In this document: one piece after another, positions 25,943 through 35,150 of the stretch | Position numbering within the stretch: the stretch's first letter is position 1 | Layout of the letters: every line of letters starts with the position of its first letter | Assembly (NCBI GenBank): GCA_947497985.1 | Contig: CANMIX010000016.1 | Location: forward strand, 49,143 to 113,142 | Length of the DNA stretch: 64,000 nt | DNA from: an uncultured Paracoccaceae bacterium | GTDB taxonomy: Bacteria > Pseudomonadota > Alphaproteobacteria > Rhodobacterales > Rhodobacteraceae | Direction of reading: 5' to 3' | Position numbers and translations under genes: made by a program | Notes under the pieces: generated by a model | Database searches by the model: none | What the model was told of the DNA's origin: nothing | What the model saw: the letters and a program-made list of their open reading frames with translations, nothing else

Positions 25943-26680
25943 ATGAGCACAGACCAAAGCCTGGAAGGACGACATATATTCATTGCTGGTGCGACCAGCG
26001 GCATGGGGCGCGCCACAGCATTCGCCGCTGCCGAAAAAGGGGCAAGCCTGATCTTGCTGGGTCGCGATGCCGCTCGCCTGGAAGAGGTTTCCACCAAGGC
26101 ACGCGATTTTGGCGCAGCCAAGGTGTGCACGGTTCAGGCAGATGCCAGCAACAACGACGCGCTCTTGACCGCTTTGGTCGATCAGCAGGCGGCATTGTCC
26201 AAAGTGGACACTTTGGTCAATACGGTCGGTGTAAATCTAGTCCAACGGGCCTTTGTTGACCTCACCCCCAAAAGCTGGGCGGGCATGATCGACACCAATC
26301 TGAATGCGGCTTTTAATCTGTCCAAGCTGATCGTGCCGGTGTTTCGCAATCGCGGCGGTGGTCTGCTGATCAATGTATCCTCTACAGCTGCGCGCAAACC
26401 CGACCCCTCCGGTGCCGCCTATCAGGCCACCAAGGCTGGCGTCATGGCGATGACCCATGCCATCCAGGAAGAAGAATGGCAAAACGGTATTCGCGCCACC
26501 GCCATCCTGCCCGGCATGACCGACACGCCGCTACTGGAAAAACGCCCTACCCCGCCAACGGATGAAATGCGCGCCAAAGCTTTGCAACCCGAAGATGTGG
26601 CCGAGGCCTGCCTGTTTGTGATGCAGCTGCCGGAACGGGCGCATGTGTCTGAATTGATGCTGCAGCCGGCACAGCGGTGA
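25943..26680 (+). CDS. SDR-family oxidoreductase
   Basis: This 245-residue classical SDR has IFIAGATSGMGRATAFAAAE at the N-terminus, NTVGVN, the serine in LINVSSTAARKPD and the catalytic YQATKAGVMAMT. The C-terminus HVSELMLQPAQR is typical of the NADP 3-ketoacyl reductase-like group. It probably oxidises or reduces a sugar acid in the LacI-controlled pathway. It begins 20 nt after lacI and is followed 4 nt later by the 2-hydroxyacid dehydrogenase gene. Confidence 0.88.
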   Translation: MSTDQSLEGRHIFIAGATSGMGRATAFAAAEKGASLILLGRDAARLEEVSTKARDFGAAKVCTVQADASNNDALLTALVDQQAALSKVDTLVNTVGVNLVQRAFVDLTPKSWAGMIDTNLNAAFNLSKLIVPVFRNRGGGLLINVSSTAARKPDPSGAAYQATKAGVMAMTHAIQEEEWQNGIRATAILPGMTDTPLLEKRPTPPTDEMRAKALQPEDVAEACLFVMQLPERAHVSELMLQPAQR

Positions 26681-26684
26681 TCCC

Positions 26685-27734
26685 ATGACCCAGATCCCCA
26701 ATCCGACATCAAAACCCAAAGTTGCCGTTTTGATCCCACAGGAAAAACGCGCGCTGGTCTTCCCTCAACAGGTGGAAGCAGCACTGCAGGCCTTTTCCGA
26801 TCCGCATATCGCGACAGACGATGAACTGGCCAACGGTGACCTTTCGGAAATGCTACGCGATGTGCCTGCGGTGATCACCGGCTGGCTTAGCCCTGAAATT
26901 CCGCGATCGGCCTTTGCCCCGCAGGGCAGCATCGGCTTTCTGTCTCACACCGCCGGATCTGTGCGCAAACTGGGCGTTCAAGACGCGTTGGAAGCGGGTG
27001 AAGTGCGCGTCAGCCATGCGGCCTCGACCATTGCCTATGCAGTGGCCGAATTCACCCTGACGCAGATGCTGGCCCATGTCCGTCGCCACCGCGACACCGA
27101 CGCAGGGTTTCGCAATGGCACCCCGTGGTTTGACATGCGCGAGAATTTCCTTGGTCAGCTGCTCAGCGCCCAAGAGGTTGGGATTGTTGGCCTTGGCTAT
27201 GTGGGCCGGCTTGTGCTGGACCTGCTGCGCCCCTTTGGCTGCAAAATCTCTGTCTCGGACCCGTTTGTGGACGAAGAACGTGCGCGCAGCCTTGGCGTCA
27301 CCTTGCGCAGCCTGGATGATCTGTTCGAGACCTGTTCGATTGTCACCTTGCACGCGCCCAAATTGCCGGAAACGGAGCGGATGATCACCCGGCGCCATTT
27401 GGACAGCATGGTCCCCGGAGGCCTGCTGGTGAACACCGCCCGTGCGCGATTGATCGAGGAAGGCGCGATGCTGGATGTTTTGCGCCAGGGCCGTATTTTT
27501 GCAGCGCTCGACACCTTTGAAAAGGAACCGGGTCTGGGCACGGACATGCCGCCTGAGATGCGCGAAGAGCTGCGGCAACTGCCCAACCTATATGCCTCGC
27601 CCCATTGCGCGGGCCACACCAGTGACAGCTACATCCGACAGGGGCTGACGGCGGTCGAAGAGGTCCGCCGCTATCTGGCGGGAGAAGATTTGAAACAGGA
27701 AATCCCCAGCGAACGGGCTGCGATGCTCGCGTGA
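26685..27734 (+). CDS. D-isomer-specific 2-hydroxyacid dehydrogenase
   Basis: This 349-residue protein has the NAD-binding VGIVGLGYVGRLVLDLLRPF at about residue 165, the catalytic Arg in LLVNTARARLIEEGAML, the Glu in AALDTFEKEP and the His in YASPHCAGHTSDS. Family reactions are oxidation of D-2-hydroxy acids or reduction of 2-keto acids with NAD(P)H. The long N-terminal domain resembles phosphoglycerate-dehydrogenase-like members. It probably handles a 2-keto acid produced by the ManD-type step. Confidence 0.88.
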   Translation: MTQIPNPTSKPKVAVLIPQEKRALVFPQQVEAALQAFSDPHIATDDELANGDLSEMLRDVPAVITGWLSPEIPRSAFAPQGSIGFLSHTAGSVRKLGVQDALEAGEVRVSHAASTIAYAVAEFTLTQMLAHVRRHRDTDAGFRNGTPWFDMRENFLGQLLSAQEVGIVGLGYVGRLVLDLLRPFGCKISVSDPFVDEERARSLGVTLRSLDDLFETCSIVTLHAPKLPETERMITRRHLDSMVPGGLLVNTARARLIEEGAMLDVLRQGRIFAALDTFEKEPGLGTDMPPEMREELRQLPNLYASPHCAGHTSDSYIRQGLTAVEEVRRYLAGEDLKQEIPSERAAMLA

Positions 27735-27788
27735 GGAGCGCACATCCGGCCAACGTTGAGGAGGACGACAATTTGAAAGGGAGAGGAC

Positions 27789-28859
27789 ATGGCATCTGTT
27801 GAAATTTCAGGGCTAAAGAAAGCATTTGGCGCGGTTGAGGTCATTCACGGCGTCGATCTGCAAATCGAAGATGGCGAATTTGTTGCGCTGGTTGGGCCTT
27901 CGGGTTGTGGCAAGTCGACCTTGCTGCGCATCATCTCGGGGCTGGAACCCGCCAGCGATGGTGAGATCAAGATCGGCGGCACGGTGGTCAACCACCTGAA
28001 CCCACGCGAGCGCAATATTTCGATGGTGTTCCAGAACTACGCTTTGTACCCGCATATGACTGTGGCCAAGAACATGGGGTTCAACCTCAAACTCTCTGGC
28101 CTCAACCGTCGCGACATCGACGCCAAGGTCAAAGAAGTGGCCAAGCTGTTGGAACTGGACGGCTTGCTGGACCGCAAACCGGGCCAATTGTCCGGCGGCC
28201 AGCGTCAGCGGGTGGCCATGGGACGTGCCATTGTACGCGACCCGGCGGCATTCCTGTTCGACGAACCCTTGTCGAACCTGGACGCCAAACTGCGGGTTCA
28301 GATGCGGTCCGAGATCAAGACCCTGCACCAGCGCGTCAAAACCACCTCGATTTATGTGACCCACGATCAGATCGAAGCGATGACCCTGGCGGATCGTGTG
28401 GTGATCCTAAGCGGCGGCAACATCGAACAAGTCGGACGCCCGATTGACCTATACGAACGCCCCGACAACCTGTTTGTGGCGGGCTTTATCGGCACCCCGT
28501 CGATGAACTTGATCGACGCCAAGGTCGTCAAATCCGACACCGGTCTGTTGGCGGTTCTGCAGGGCGGCCAGACCCTGCCGCTCAATGCAGAGCTTAGCCT
28601 GTATGAAAACCAGCCAATCGTGGTGGGGATGCGTCCGGAACATTTCTCAACCGACGCAGGGGGGATCGTGATCAGCGGTGCAACAACCCTGATCGAGCCG
28701 ACCGGTGCGCAGACACATATTACCTTTGATCTGGCAGGGAAATCCGCCACCGCAGTCTTGGAAGGCGGCGTGGCACTTGAGGTTGGCCAACCGCTGAGCG
28801 TGACAATCGATCCTGCAAAAATTCACGTCTTTGATAAAGAGACCGGGCGCCGCCTCTAA
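27789..28859 (+). CDS. sugar ABC transporter ATP-binding protein (UgpC/MsmK type)
   Basis: This 356-residue CUT1 ATPase has Walker A GPSGCGKST, Q-loop FQNYALYPHMTVAKN, signature LSGGQRQRVAMGRA, Walker B AFLFDEPLSNLDA and switch His in YVTHDQIEAMT. The C-terminal roughly 120 residues form the TOBE regulatory domain (VVGMRPEHFS). It energises the permeases at 21235-23063, although it is encoded on the opposite arm of the locus. Confidence 0.95.
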   Translation: MASVEISGLKKAFGAVEVIHGVDLQIEDGEFVALVGPSGCGKSTLLRIISGLEPASDGEIKIGGTVVNHLNPRERNISMVFQNYALYPHMTVAKNMGFNLKLSGLNRRDIDAKVKEVAKLLELDGLLDRKPGQLSGGQRQRVAMGRAIVRDPAAFLFDEPLSNLDAKLRVQMRSEIKTLHQRVKTTSIYVTHDQIEAMTLADRVVILSGGNIEQVGRPIDLYERPDNLFVAGFIGTPSMNLIDAKVVKSDTGLLAVLQGGQTLPLNAELSLYENQPIVVGMRPEHFSTDAGGIVISGATTLIEPTGAQTHITFDLAGKSATAVLEGGVALEVGQPLSVTIDPAKIHVFDKETGRRL

Positions 28860-28890
28860 CCTGCGCGAACCTCTTACCGTCTTTACATTA

Positions 28891-28917
28891 ACAGTCGGCG
28901 CACCGCGCGCCGGCTGA
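28891..28917 (+). promoter_or_regulatory. hairpin between ATPase and oxidoreductase genes
   Basis: AGTCGGCGC and GCGCCGGCT pair with one G:T wobble. It lies 31 nt after the ATPase stop with no T-tract, so an mRNA-stability or partial-termination element is more likely than a full terminator. Confidence 0.4.
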
Positions 28918-28986
28918 CGCATGTCTATGTCTGATCTCCCCTGGCATCAAAGCGCGCGTCACTTCAAAGAAAGGGAACCCCTCATC

Positions 28987-30090
28987 ATGAAAGTCCTAAT
29001 CGCTGGAACCGGCTTTGCTGGACAAGGTCACACCGATGCATTCCGTTGGGCTGGCGCCGAAGTGGTTGGCATCGTTGGTCGCACCCAAAGCGTCGTGACG
29101 GATGTCGCCACCAAGATGAACATCCCCTATGCCGAAACCAACTGGCAAACCGCGCTGGACACTTGCAAACCCGATGTCGTGTCGATCGCAACCCCGGGCG
29201 GCGCGCATTACCTTCCCATCAAACAGGCGATTGAACATGGGTGCCATGTGTTTGTCGACAAGCCCATGACCGAGAGCGGTGAAACGGCAGTCGAGTTGTA
29301 CGAATTGGCGCAGGCCAAGGGCGTCAAGACCGCCTATGCCGCCAGCTTTCGGTACGCCCCCAGCGTCTTGCACGCCAAGCAGCTGGTCGCGGCAGGCGCA
29401 ATTGGGGAGCCCACAGAGATCGAATGCATGTCGCATTTCAACCTTGAACGCGACATCCCTTTTGGCTGGTCCCACCGCGCCGAAGACGGCGGCGGGCGCC
29501 TGAACAATAATTTCACCCATACCTTGTCGATCGCCACCTCGGTTGTGGGCGACAAGATCCTGTCGATCAGCGGCGAAGTCCGTGATGATCTGGGCCGCGC
29601 GCCTATTGTCGAAGGGGTCCACAACTTTGCCACCCGCCGCGATTTCATCCCCAAGGATTTGAATGACCCAAGCTTGAAATGGGGCGAAAGCAATGTTGAA
29701 TGGTCCTATACCGTGCTCGCCCAATTAGAGAGCGAGATGGCAACAAAACCGGTGTCGGTTCTGTTCAAGCACGGCGGTCTGGTGCCACGTTTTCACGAAG
29801 ATAACATCGTTTTCTACGGCACAGAGGGCGCGATTTACATCAAAGGGCATTATGGCAGCGGCCAGCTTTACCACTTTGGTGCGGATAAAACCTGGGTCCC
29901 ACTGCCGCTGCCGCAGGACATCGTCGACAGCACGCCGGATGTTCCGGGCGAAACCGAGAAGTGCTGGCACTTTATGGTGCGTGAGTTCCTGCGCGACATC
30001 CAAGGCAAAACCGTGCCGCCATATCCCACGTTCAAAGAAGGCAGCGAATACCAGCAATACATCGACGTGATCCGCCGAAAAAGCATCTGA
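28987..30090 (+). CDS. Gfo/Idh/MocA-family oxidoreductase
   Basis: This 367-residue protein opens with the nucleotide-binding MKVLIAGTGFAGQGHTDAFR, then VVSIATPGGAHYLPI and the catalytic-lysine motif VFVDKPMTESGETAVEL. The C-terminal domain supplies substrate contacts (GGGRLNNNFTHTLSIATSVV). These enzymes oxidise sugars, inositols or sugar acids with NAD(P). ATG at 28987 starts directly at the Rossmann strand; an upstream in-frame ATG at 28921 would add 22 unconserved residues. It ends the rightward sugar operon. Confidence 0.9.
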   Translation: MKVLIAGTGFAGQGHTDAFRWAGAEVVGIVGRTQSVVTDVATKMNIPYAETNWQTALDTCKPDVVSIATPGGAHYLPIKQAIEHGCHVFVDKPMTESGETAVELYELAQAKGVKTAYAASFRYAPSVLHAKQLVAAGAIGEPTEIECMSHFNLERDIPFGWSHRAEDGGGRLNNNFTHTLSIATSVVGDKILSISGEVRDDLGRAPIVEGVHNFATRRDFIPKDLNDPSLKWGESNVEWSYTVLAQLESEMATKPVSVLFKHGGLVPRFHEDNIVFYGTEGAIYIKGHYGSGQLYHFGADKTWVPLPLPQDIVDSTPDVPGETEKCWHFMVREFLRDIQGKTVPPYPTFKEGSEYQQYIDVIRRKSI

Positions 30091-30097
30091 AGTCGAA

Positions 30098-30130
30098 GGA
30101 CCGCACAACCTGTTGCAGGTGTTGCGGTCC
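30098..30130. terminator. hairpin between convergent operons
   Basis: GGACCGCA (30098-30105) pairs with TGCGGTCC (30123-30130), and CCTG/CAGG pair inside. It lies between the converging oxidoreductase and amidase genes. No long T-tract on either side, so the strength is uncertain. Confidence 0.55.
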
Positions 30131-30165
30131 GCGCTCTTCATTTGGGCCATGGCTCACGCCAGGGT

Positions 30166-31473
30166 TTAGCTCTGCTCGTTGTGGGTTAGAGTTTTTTCGA
30201 CCGATTTGGCGAGATCCAACAACGCGCGATCCCGATGCGCGGTGGCGGTGAGCATGACGCCAATCGGCGTTTTTGAGCCGCCCCAGGGAAGCGACACGCT
30301 GCAACAATCAAGCACGTTGGCTAAGCTCGGGTTTCTGAGAGCCAACAGGTTGGAGCGCCCGAACGCCTCGTCCTGTTCAAGCTCTGAAAACTTTGGTGGC
30401 AGGATCGGCGTGGTCGGCAAAAGCAATACGCGTTCCCCAAGCTCCGCTTCGAAGGCCGGGATCAAAGCTTCCCGCTGGTCAACCGTTTTGCGATAGGCAA
30501 CTGCGTCCACTTCGTCGGCGCGGGCCATGCGTGACGCGACACGGGGATCCAAGTCGTCATAATGTGCTGCAAATTGATCGTCATATGCTGCGCGGGCTTC
30601 AACAGCGGCAAACTGCCAAATTGGCAGGTTTTTGTAGTGCTCCAAGGAGGCAAAAACCTCACGTTGGATCACAAAGCCCGCGTTTTCCAAATGGCCGACA
30701 ACCGCGTTGAACTGTGTCGCAACAGCAGGATCCATATCCTCAAAGCCAAAGTTCTGCGGGATCACGAATTCGGCTTTCAATCCACGGTCTGGCATCGGGG
30801 TTTGATTGCGCAGGGCGTCGTAACCCAATGCACAGGCAGCAACGGTGCGGGCCATGGGCCCGACGCTGTCCAAGGTAATCGACAATGGTTTGCAGCCTAC
30901 GCGCGAAACCGTGGATTGAGTTGGCTTAAATCCAACAATTTGATTGAAGGCCGCAGGGATCCGCAACGATCCACCTGTGTCTGTGCCAATGGCTATATCC
31001 ACCATATGCGCCGCAACGCTGACAGCGCCGCCAGAGGTGGAGCCGCCCGGAATTCTCAGCGGATCAAGTGTGTTTTGCGGGGTGCCGTAATGCGGGTTCA
31101 ACCCCAGACCGGAATAGGCCAGTTCGGTCATATTTGTATGCCCAACAACCACCGCGCCTGCACTGCGTAGCTTTGCGACAACTTCCGCGTCTTTTTGGGC
31201 TGCGGCATCATTGGACATAATCACCGTGCCAGCATGGGTGACATGACCCTTGATATCAAACAGGTCCTTAATGGAAACCAGAGCGCCGTTCAGCGGGTCC
31301 TTTGGTTGCGCGGGTAATTGTTCGGCAAAACGTTTAGCCTCGTCGAAATAGGTATGCGTAAATACATGTTGATCCGCCTCATGCCCCTGGTCGAGGCGGG
31401 CTTCTAACGCCTCGATACGTTGCAGAGCAGTGGACGTGTTCCATGAAACATCAGGCATCTTGTTATCTTTCAT
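30166..31473 (-). CDS. amidase (amidase signature family)
   Basis: This 435-residue amidase has the Ser-Ser-Lys triad: Lys in LVSIKDLFDIKG, the cis-Ser in IGTDTGGSLRIPAAF and the nucleophile region GSTSGGAVSVAAHMVDIAIG. It hydrolyses a carboxamide to acid and ammonia; the exact substrate is unknown. It is the last gene of a seven-gene leftward operon, overlapping the pita-bread hydrolase by 4 nt. With DUF2848, DUF1445 and the TRAP importer it suggests breakdown of an imported amide or lactam. Confidence 0.9.
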   Translation of the reverse strand: MKDNKMPDVSWNTSTALQRIEALEARLDQGHEADQHVFTHTYFDEAKRFAEQLPAQPKDPLNGALVSIKDLFDIKGHVTHAGTVIMSNDAAAQKDAEVVAKLRSAGAVVVGHTNMTELAYSGLGLNPHYGTPQNTLDPLRIPGGSTSGGAVSVAAHMVDIAIGTDTGGSLRIPAAFNQIVGFKPTQSTVSRVGCKPLSITLDSVGPMARTVAACALGYDALRNQTPMPDRGLKAEFVIPQNFGFEDMDPAVATQFNAVVGHLENAGFVIQREVFASLEHYKNLPIWQFAAVEARAAYDDQFAAHYDDLDPRVASRMARADEVDAVAYRKTVDQREALIPAFEAELGERVLLLPTTPILPPKFSELEQDEAFGRSNLLALRNPSLANVLDCCSVSLPWGGSKTPIGVMLTATAHRDRALLDLAKSVEKTLTHNEQS

Positions 31474-32675
31474 CGCGTTAGGGACAACTCCATCAGATCT
31501 CTTGGAAAATGCAGCAGCGACCGGGGTTTGTCGTTGGTCACCTGATACATTTCGCCCAGGGCCGCACCCCCTGCAGAGGGCACAAAGACATTGGGATGAA
31601 GTTCAAAAATTGAGGTTTCGGGTGGGGTTATTGCGGTGGGCTTCACGGCGTTTGCAAAATTTGGGTGCCAATCTTGCGCAAAGGGCAAAGTGGTCAATGG
31701 CTCCTCGTATGAGGTTCCCAATCCATGCCCGCCTCTAAAGCTGCGGGCGTCGCGCCAGTTGTGTTCCGCGGCATGGGCATCAAGACAGTCCGACATAGTT
31801 TTTGGTACGTTGGCAAGCGGCGTATCAGATCGCAGCGTGTCTTCTCCATGTAACAGGGCTGCGTGCACCGCTGACCACAGATGAAGGTGGTGCGGCTGCG
31901 CCGGGCCTAGGCTCCCCATGCGGATACCATGCGCCCAATAGCCTTCAACTGTCAGGGCGACGCCAAAGAGGATTTGATCACCGTCTTGCGGGGTCTGACA
32001 CGCTTCTTTCGGCCAATACCGGGGGCCGTCGACCCGTGGGGCAATTGACAGCCACGTCTTGCAATAATCTGCCCCAGCCAAGCGCGCATGACATTCCAAT
32101 TGCAACTGGCTTCGATAGGCGCTGTTCTCCCGAGATAGAAAACGGGGTAAGGCCGCAAAGAGCGCATCGCAAATGGCCGCGCCCTTTTCCAACAAGGCGG
32201 TCTCTTTGGCGGATTTGACAATGCGAAGCTGCGCAAGGGCAGTGTCGCCAGTGATCGAGAGTTCCGAGACCGCGCGCGCGATCCCATCAAACACCGCGTG
32301 CGGCATGTCGGAAAAGCCGACAGTTGCAAAAGAGCCAACCGTTCCGAAAATTTCAGCAATAATGTTGCCCCATTGGCCCACAGGGGCAGGGATGATTTGC
32401 GTGTGGTCAAAATGCGCGGTCGCAAGGGTTTCGACAAACGGGCTGCTCAGCAACAGAACCTGCCGCGCGCCATCGTAGGCAAAAAGCGACATTGCCTCAT
32501 GGCTGTCCCACCCGGTCAAGTAACGCATCACCCCATGCGAAGGCCCACCGGCACCAAGGGCGCTGCCGTAACCAAAAGCCAGCACGGCTTTTGGTTGGTC
32601 CAGCTTGTCGAACAACGCAACTTGGCGGGCGGTCAGTTCAGATTTGGCCACAGCCAAGTCCAAGTCAGGCAACAT
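31470..32675 (-). CDS. M24-family (pita-bread fold) hydrolase, probably metal-independent
   Basis: This 401-residue protein has a creatinase-like N-terminal domain (MRYLTGWDSHEAMSLFAYDG) and a C-terminal M24 domain with GHGLGTSYEEPL and ELHPNVFVPS. At the place where metallopeptidases carry D...D (usual context DLG..YDGY..D..R), it reads LFGVALTVEGYWAHGIRMG, without the acidic ligands. It may therefore resemble creatinase, a metal-free pita-bread enzyme, rather than a peptidase. It overlaps DUF2848 by 11 nt and the amidase by 4 nt, implying one pathway. Confidence 0.85.
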   Translation of the reverse strand: MLPDLDLAVAKSELTARQVALFDKLDQPKAVLAFGYGSALGAGGPSHGVMRYLTGWDSHEAMSLFAYDGARQVLLLSSPFVETLATAHFDHTQIIPAPVGQWGNIIAEIFGTVGSFATVGFSDMPHAVFDGIARAVSELSITGDTALAQLRIVKSAKETALLEKGAAICDALFAALPRFLSRENSAYRSQLQLECHARLAGADYCKTWLSIAPRVDGPRYWPKEACQTPQDGDQILFGVALTVEGYWAHGIRMGSLGPAQPHHLHLWSAVHAALLHGEDTLRSDTPLANVPKTMSDCLDAHAAEHNWRDARSFRGGHGLGTSYEEPLTTLPFAQDWHPNFANAVKPTAITPPETSIFELHPNVFVPSAGGAALGEMYQVTNDKPRSLLHFPRDLMELSLTR

Positions 32676-33318
32676 CGGGCAGTGTGCGCACCGCGTATCG
32701 CAGCTCGATACTGCGTCCCAAAACAGGGTCGCTCAGACGCATTTTGTATTTGGCTGCGGGTCGAACGCCCCCTTTTGCGCCTAAAGTACCGCAAAGCATA
32801 GCCGAGTTATCTGGCATGTCCGCCCCCTGAAGCAGCTCAGCAAGAGGCCTGATCGCAGCAAGGGAGCCTGCTTGGTAAGACACCCATTCTCCGCCTTCAT
32901 AGACGTCGCAACTGAGCACGAGCTGATCCTGGTGATCTTTCACCTCGTCGAATTTCCACAGCTTTTGCGCTGTTGGTTTGACACAGGCCTGTTTGGAGGC
33001 TGCCACCGAATAGGCCTCTAACTCGCGGTCTGTATGATCAGAGGCCAGTCCCAGCCATAGTTGGCCGTCTTGCAGCAACAGCAACGGCTCAACTTCGCCT
33101 GATGAGGTCTCCCCCACCACTTCGACCTCTGCTGCCTGTGTCAGAAGGTTTTCGGAAACGCGGTAGTATAAGGGCACTTGCGAGGGCGGAGCAACGCCCA
33201 GTTCGGCCAGTTCCGTGATATGATGTTGGACAGCGGCCTCATCGCGCCCGGTCCAGCCGGCCACGTAAAGATGTTGGATATTCAAATCCAGAATTGCGTC
33301 ATCGCAGATGAATTTCAT
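32665..33318 (-). CDS. DUF2848 protein
   Basis: This 217-residue protein belongs to DUF2848, recognised from the opening MKFICDDAILDLNIQHLYVA with GWTGRDEAAVQHHI, the mid-section LASDHTDRELEAYSVAASKQ, and MLCGTLGAKGGVRPA near the end. The family is distantly related to fumarylacetoacetate hydrolase and its function is not established. It sits between the TRAP permease gene (11-nt gap) and the M24 gene (11-nt overlap), so a catabolic role on the imported substrate is likely. Confidence 0.85.
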   Translation of the reverse strand: MKFICDDAILDLNIQHLYVAGWTGRDEAAVQHHITELAELGVAPPSQVPLYYRVSENLLTQAAEVEVVGETSSGEVEPLLLLQDGQLWLGLASDHTDRELEAYSVAASKQACVKPTAQKLWKFDEVKDHQDQLVLSCDVYEGGEWVSYQAGSLAAIRPLAELLQGADMPDNSAMLCGTLGAKGGVRPAAKYKMRLSDPVLGRSIELRYAVRTLPDVA

Positions 33319-33329
33319 GGGACTTCTTC

Positions 33330-34610
33330 TTAGAGATTTGTAGGAAGGAAAAGCGCGATCGCAGGGAAAGCGATCAAAAGGGCAACCATCACAAGCATCG
33401 CCAGCGCGTAGGGGATCACTCCAATGATCACATCCGAAAACGCACCCTTTTTACGAGCTGCCTGAACCACATAAAGGTTCAAGCCAACCGGCGGGGTAAT
33501 CAGGGCCATTTCGACAAGGATGATCATCAAGATGCCAAACCACAGTTTGTCATATCCGATCTGTTCGACAATCGGCACGATGATCGGAATGGTCGCAACC
33601 ATCAGCGATAGCGTCTCGATGAAGAACCCCAACACGATGTAGATCAAGATGATGACCATCAACGTCGCGAGCGGCCCCATACCAAGATTTTGCAACAGCT
33701 CTTGCAGAGCACGGCTAACCCCAGCGGCGGTCAACACAAAGTTCAACACATAGGCACCGATTACCACCAGCATGATCATAGCTGTTGTACGCACCGTACC
33801 TTTGAGGCTTTCGATGATCAGTTCACGGGTTACCGCCCTATGGGCGACTGCGATGACAAATGCCATGGCCACCCCGATGGCGGCCGCTTCTGTTGGGGTC
33901 GCCAAACCCGCATAGATAGCGCCGACAACGGTTCCAAACAGGCTGAGCAGTGGCAGCAGGTCAAAGAGAGCGGTAAATCGACGTCTCCAGCTGGCTGAAA
34001 TGCCTGGTCCACCCAAGGAGGGTTTGATTATGCAAAACACAGCGGTGACAATCATGAACAGCACAGCCAGAAGCAATCCTGGGATCAGCCCTGCGACGAA
34101 CAGTTTGGGGATCGAAGTTTCCGTGAGAAAGCCATAGACGATCAGATTGATCGACGGCGGGATCATGATCCCCAAGGTCCCACCGGCCGCAATTGCTCCG
34201 GAAAACAGCTTGGGATCATATCCCAGTTTCTCTGCCTGTGGTGTCGCGACCGACGCAACTGTCGCGGCCGTCGCAACCGAGGATCCAGACGTGGCCGAGA
34301 ACAAGGTCGCTGTTGCAATATTGGCATGGATCAGACCGCCTGGCAGCCAAGAGACCCAAGCCTCAAGCGCTTCATACGTGCGACGGGCCACACCGCTGCG
34401 CACCAGAATTTCCCCCAGCAACACAAAGAAGGGAATGGCGATCAGCGTTGCGCTGTTGGATGACGACCAGACAACCTGCCCAAGGCCGCGCATCAAAGGA
34501 AACGGGCTAAAGAAACTGTCGATGCCAAAGGCCAGAAGGAACAATACGATCCCAACGGGGATGGATAAGGTCAGAAGTGCGAGCAATCCGCCAGATGTGA
34601 ACAGGATCAT
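33330..34610 (-). CDS. dctM: TRAP transporter large permease (DctM)
   Basis: This 426-residue permease has about 12 membrane segments. Typical DctM blocks are IPFFVLLGEILVRSGVARRT, the SGSSVATAATVASV turn, GTLGIMIPPSINLIVYGFLT and EMALITPPVGLNLYVVQAA. With DctQ and DctP it imports an organic anion driven by a sodium or proton gradient. Its start overlaps dctQ by 4 nt. Confidence 0.95.
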   Translation of the reverse strand: MILFTSGGLLALLTLSIPVGIVLFLLAFGIDSFFSPFPLMRGLGQVVWSSSNSATLIAIPFFVLLGEILVRSGVARRTYEALEAWVSWLPGGLIHANIATATLFSATSGSSVATAATVASVATPQAEKLGYDPKLFSGAIAAGGTLGIMIPPSINLIVYGFLTETSIPKLFVAGLIPGLLLAVLFMIVTAVFCIIKPSLGGPGISASWRRRFTALFDLLPLLSLFGTVVGAIYAGLATPTEAAAIGVAMAFVIAVAHRAVTRELIIESLKGTVRTTAMIMLVVIGAYVLNFVLTAAGVSRALQELLQNLGMGPLATLMVIILIYIVLGFFIETLSLMVATIPIIVPIVEQIGYDKLWFGILMIILVEMALITPPVGLNLYVVQAARKKGAFSDVIIGVIPYALAMLVMVALLIAFPAIALFLPTNL

Positions 34611-35140
34611 TCTTCGCCTCGCAATCCGACAAATTCGTCGACATTTTCATGGTTTGAAGTGACGAGGAACCAGAGCGCACCCAAAGACAGAAAAACTGCC
34701 GAGACCGCAAACCAAACCCAGCCTGCCAGCCACAGTGACTGTGGTATCCACAAGGGGGTCTCTAGCGTGGTGTTGGCCGTTGCACCGGTCGAGATCGTCT
34801 TTTGCAGCACGGGCCATGCGCGATAGGCCACAGTCAATGAGACAACGGCGACCGACAGGATCGCAGCCGCGTCAAACCAGCTTTGCAAATGTTGACCGCT
34901 GCGGGCCCGCAACAGATCGATGCGGACGTGGGCCTGTGTCGTCAGCCCGTAACAGACGCCCCACCCCGTGGCGATTGCCATGGCATAGCCAGACAATTCG
35001 TCAGTCCCACCCAGAGACATGCCGAAGGGTCGGGCGAGTAAATCAAAAAGCGTGACACAGACGCTGAGGAGCAAAAGCCCCCCAGCTGCGATGGCCAAAC
35101 GCTCGTTAACATGCCGCAAGAGCGACAATTTAGAGTGCAT
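34607..35140 (-). CDS. dctQ: TRAP transporter small permease (DctQ)
   Basis: This 177-residue protein has four membrane segments, starting LAIAAGGLLLLSVCVTLFDL. The DctQ motif GTDELSGYAMAIATGWGVCY and the QAHVRIDLL segment follow. ATG at 35140 is preferred because AAGG lies 8 nt upstream; ATG at 35146 is possible. It follows dctP by 10 nt and overlaps dctM by 4 nt. Confidence 0.9.
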   Translation of the reverse strand: MHSKLSLLRHVNERLAIAAGGLLLLSVCVTLFDLLARPFGMSLGGTDELSGYAMAIATGWGVCYGLTTQAHVRIDLLRARSGQHLQSWFDAAAILSVAVVSLTVAYRAWPVLQKTISTGATANTTLETPLWIPQSLWLAGWVWFAVSAVFLSLGALWFLVTSNHENVDEFVGLRGEE

Positions 35141-35150
35141 GCCCATGGCC

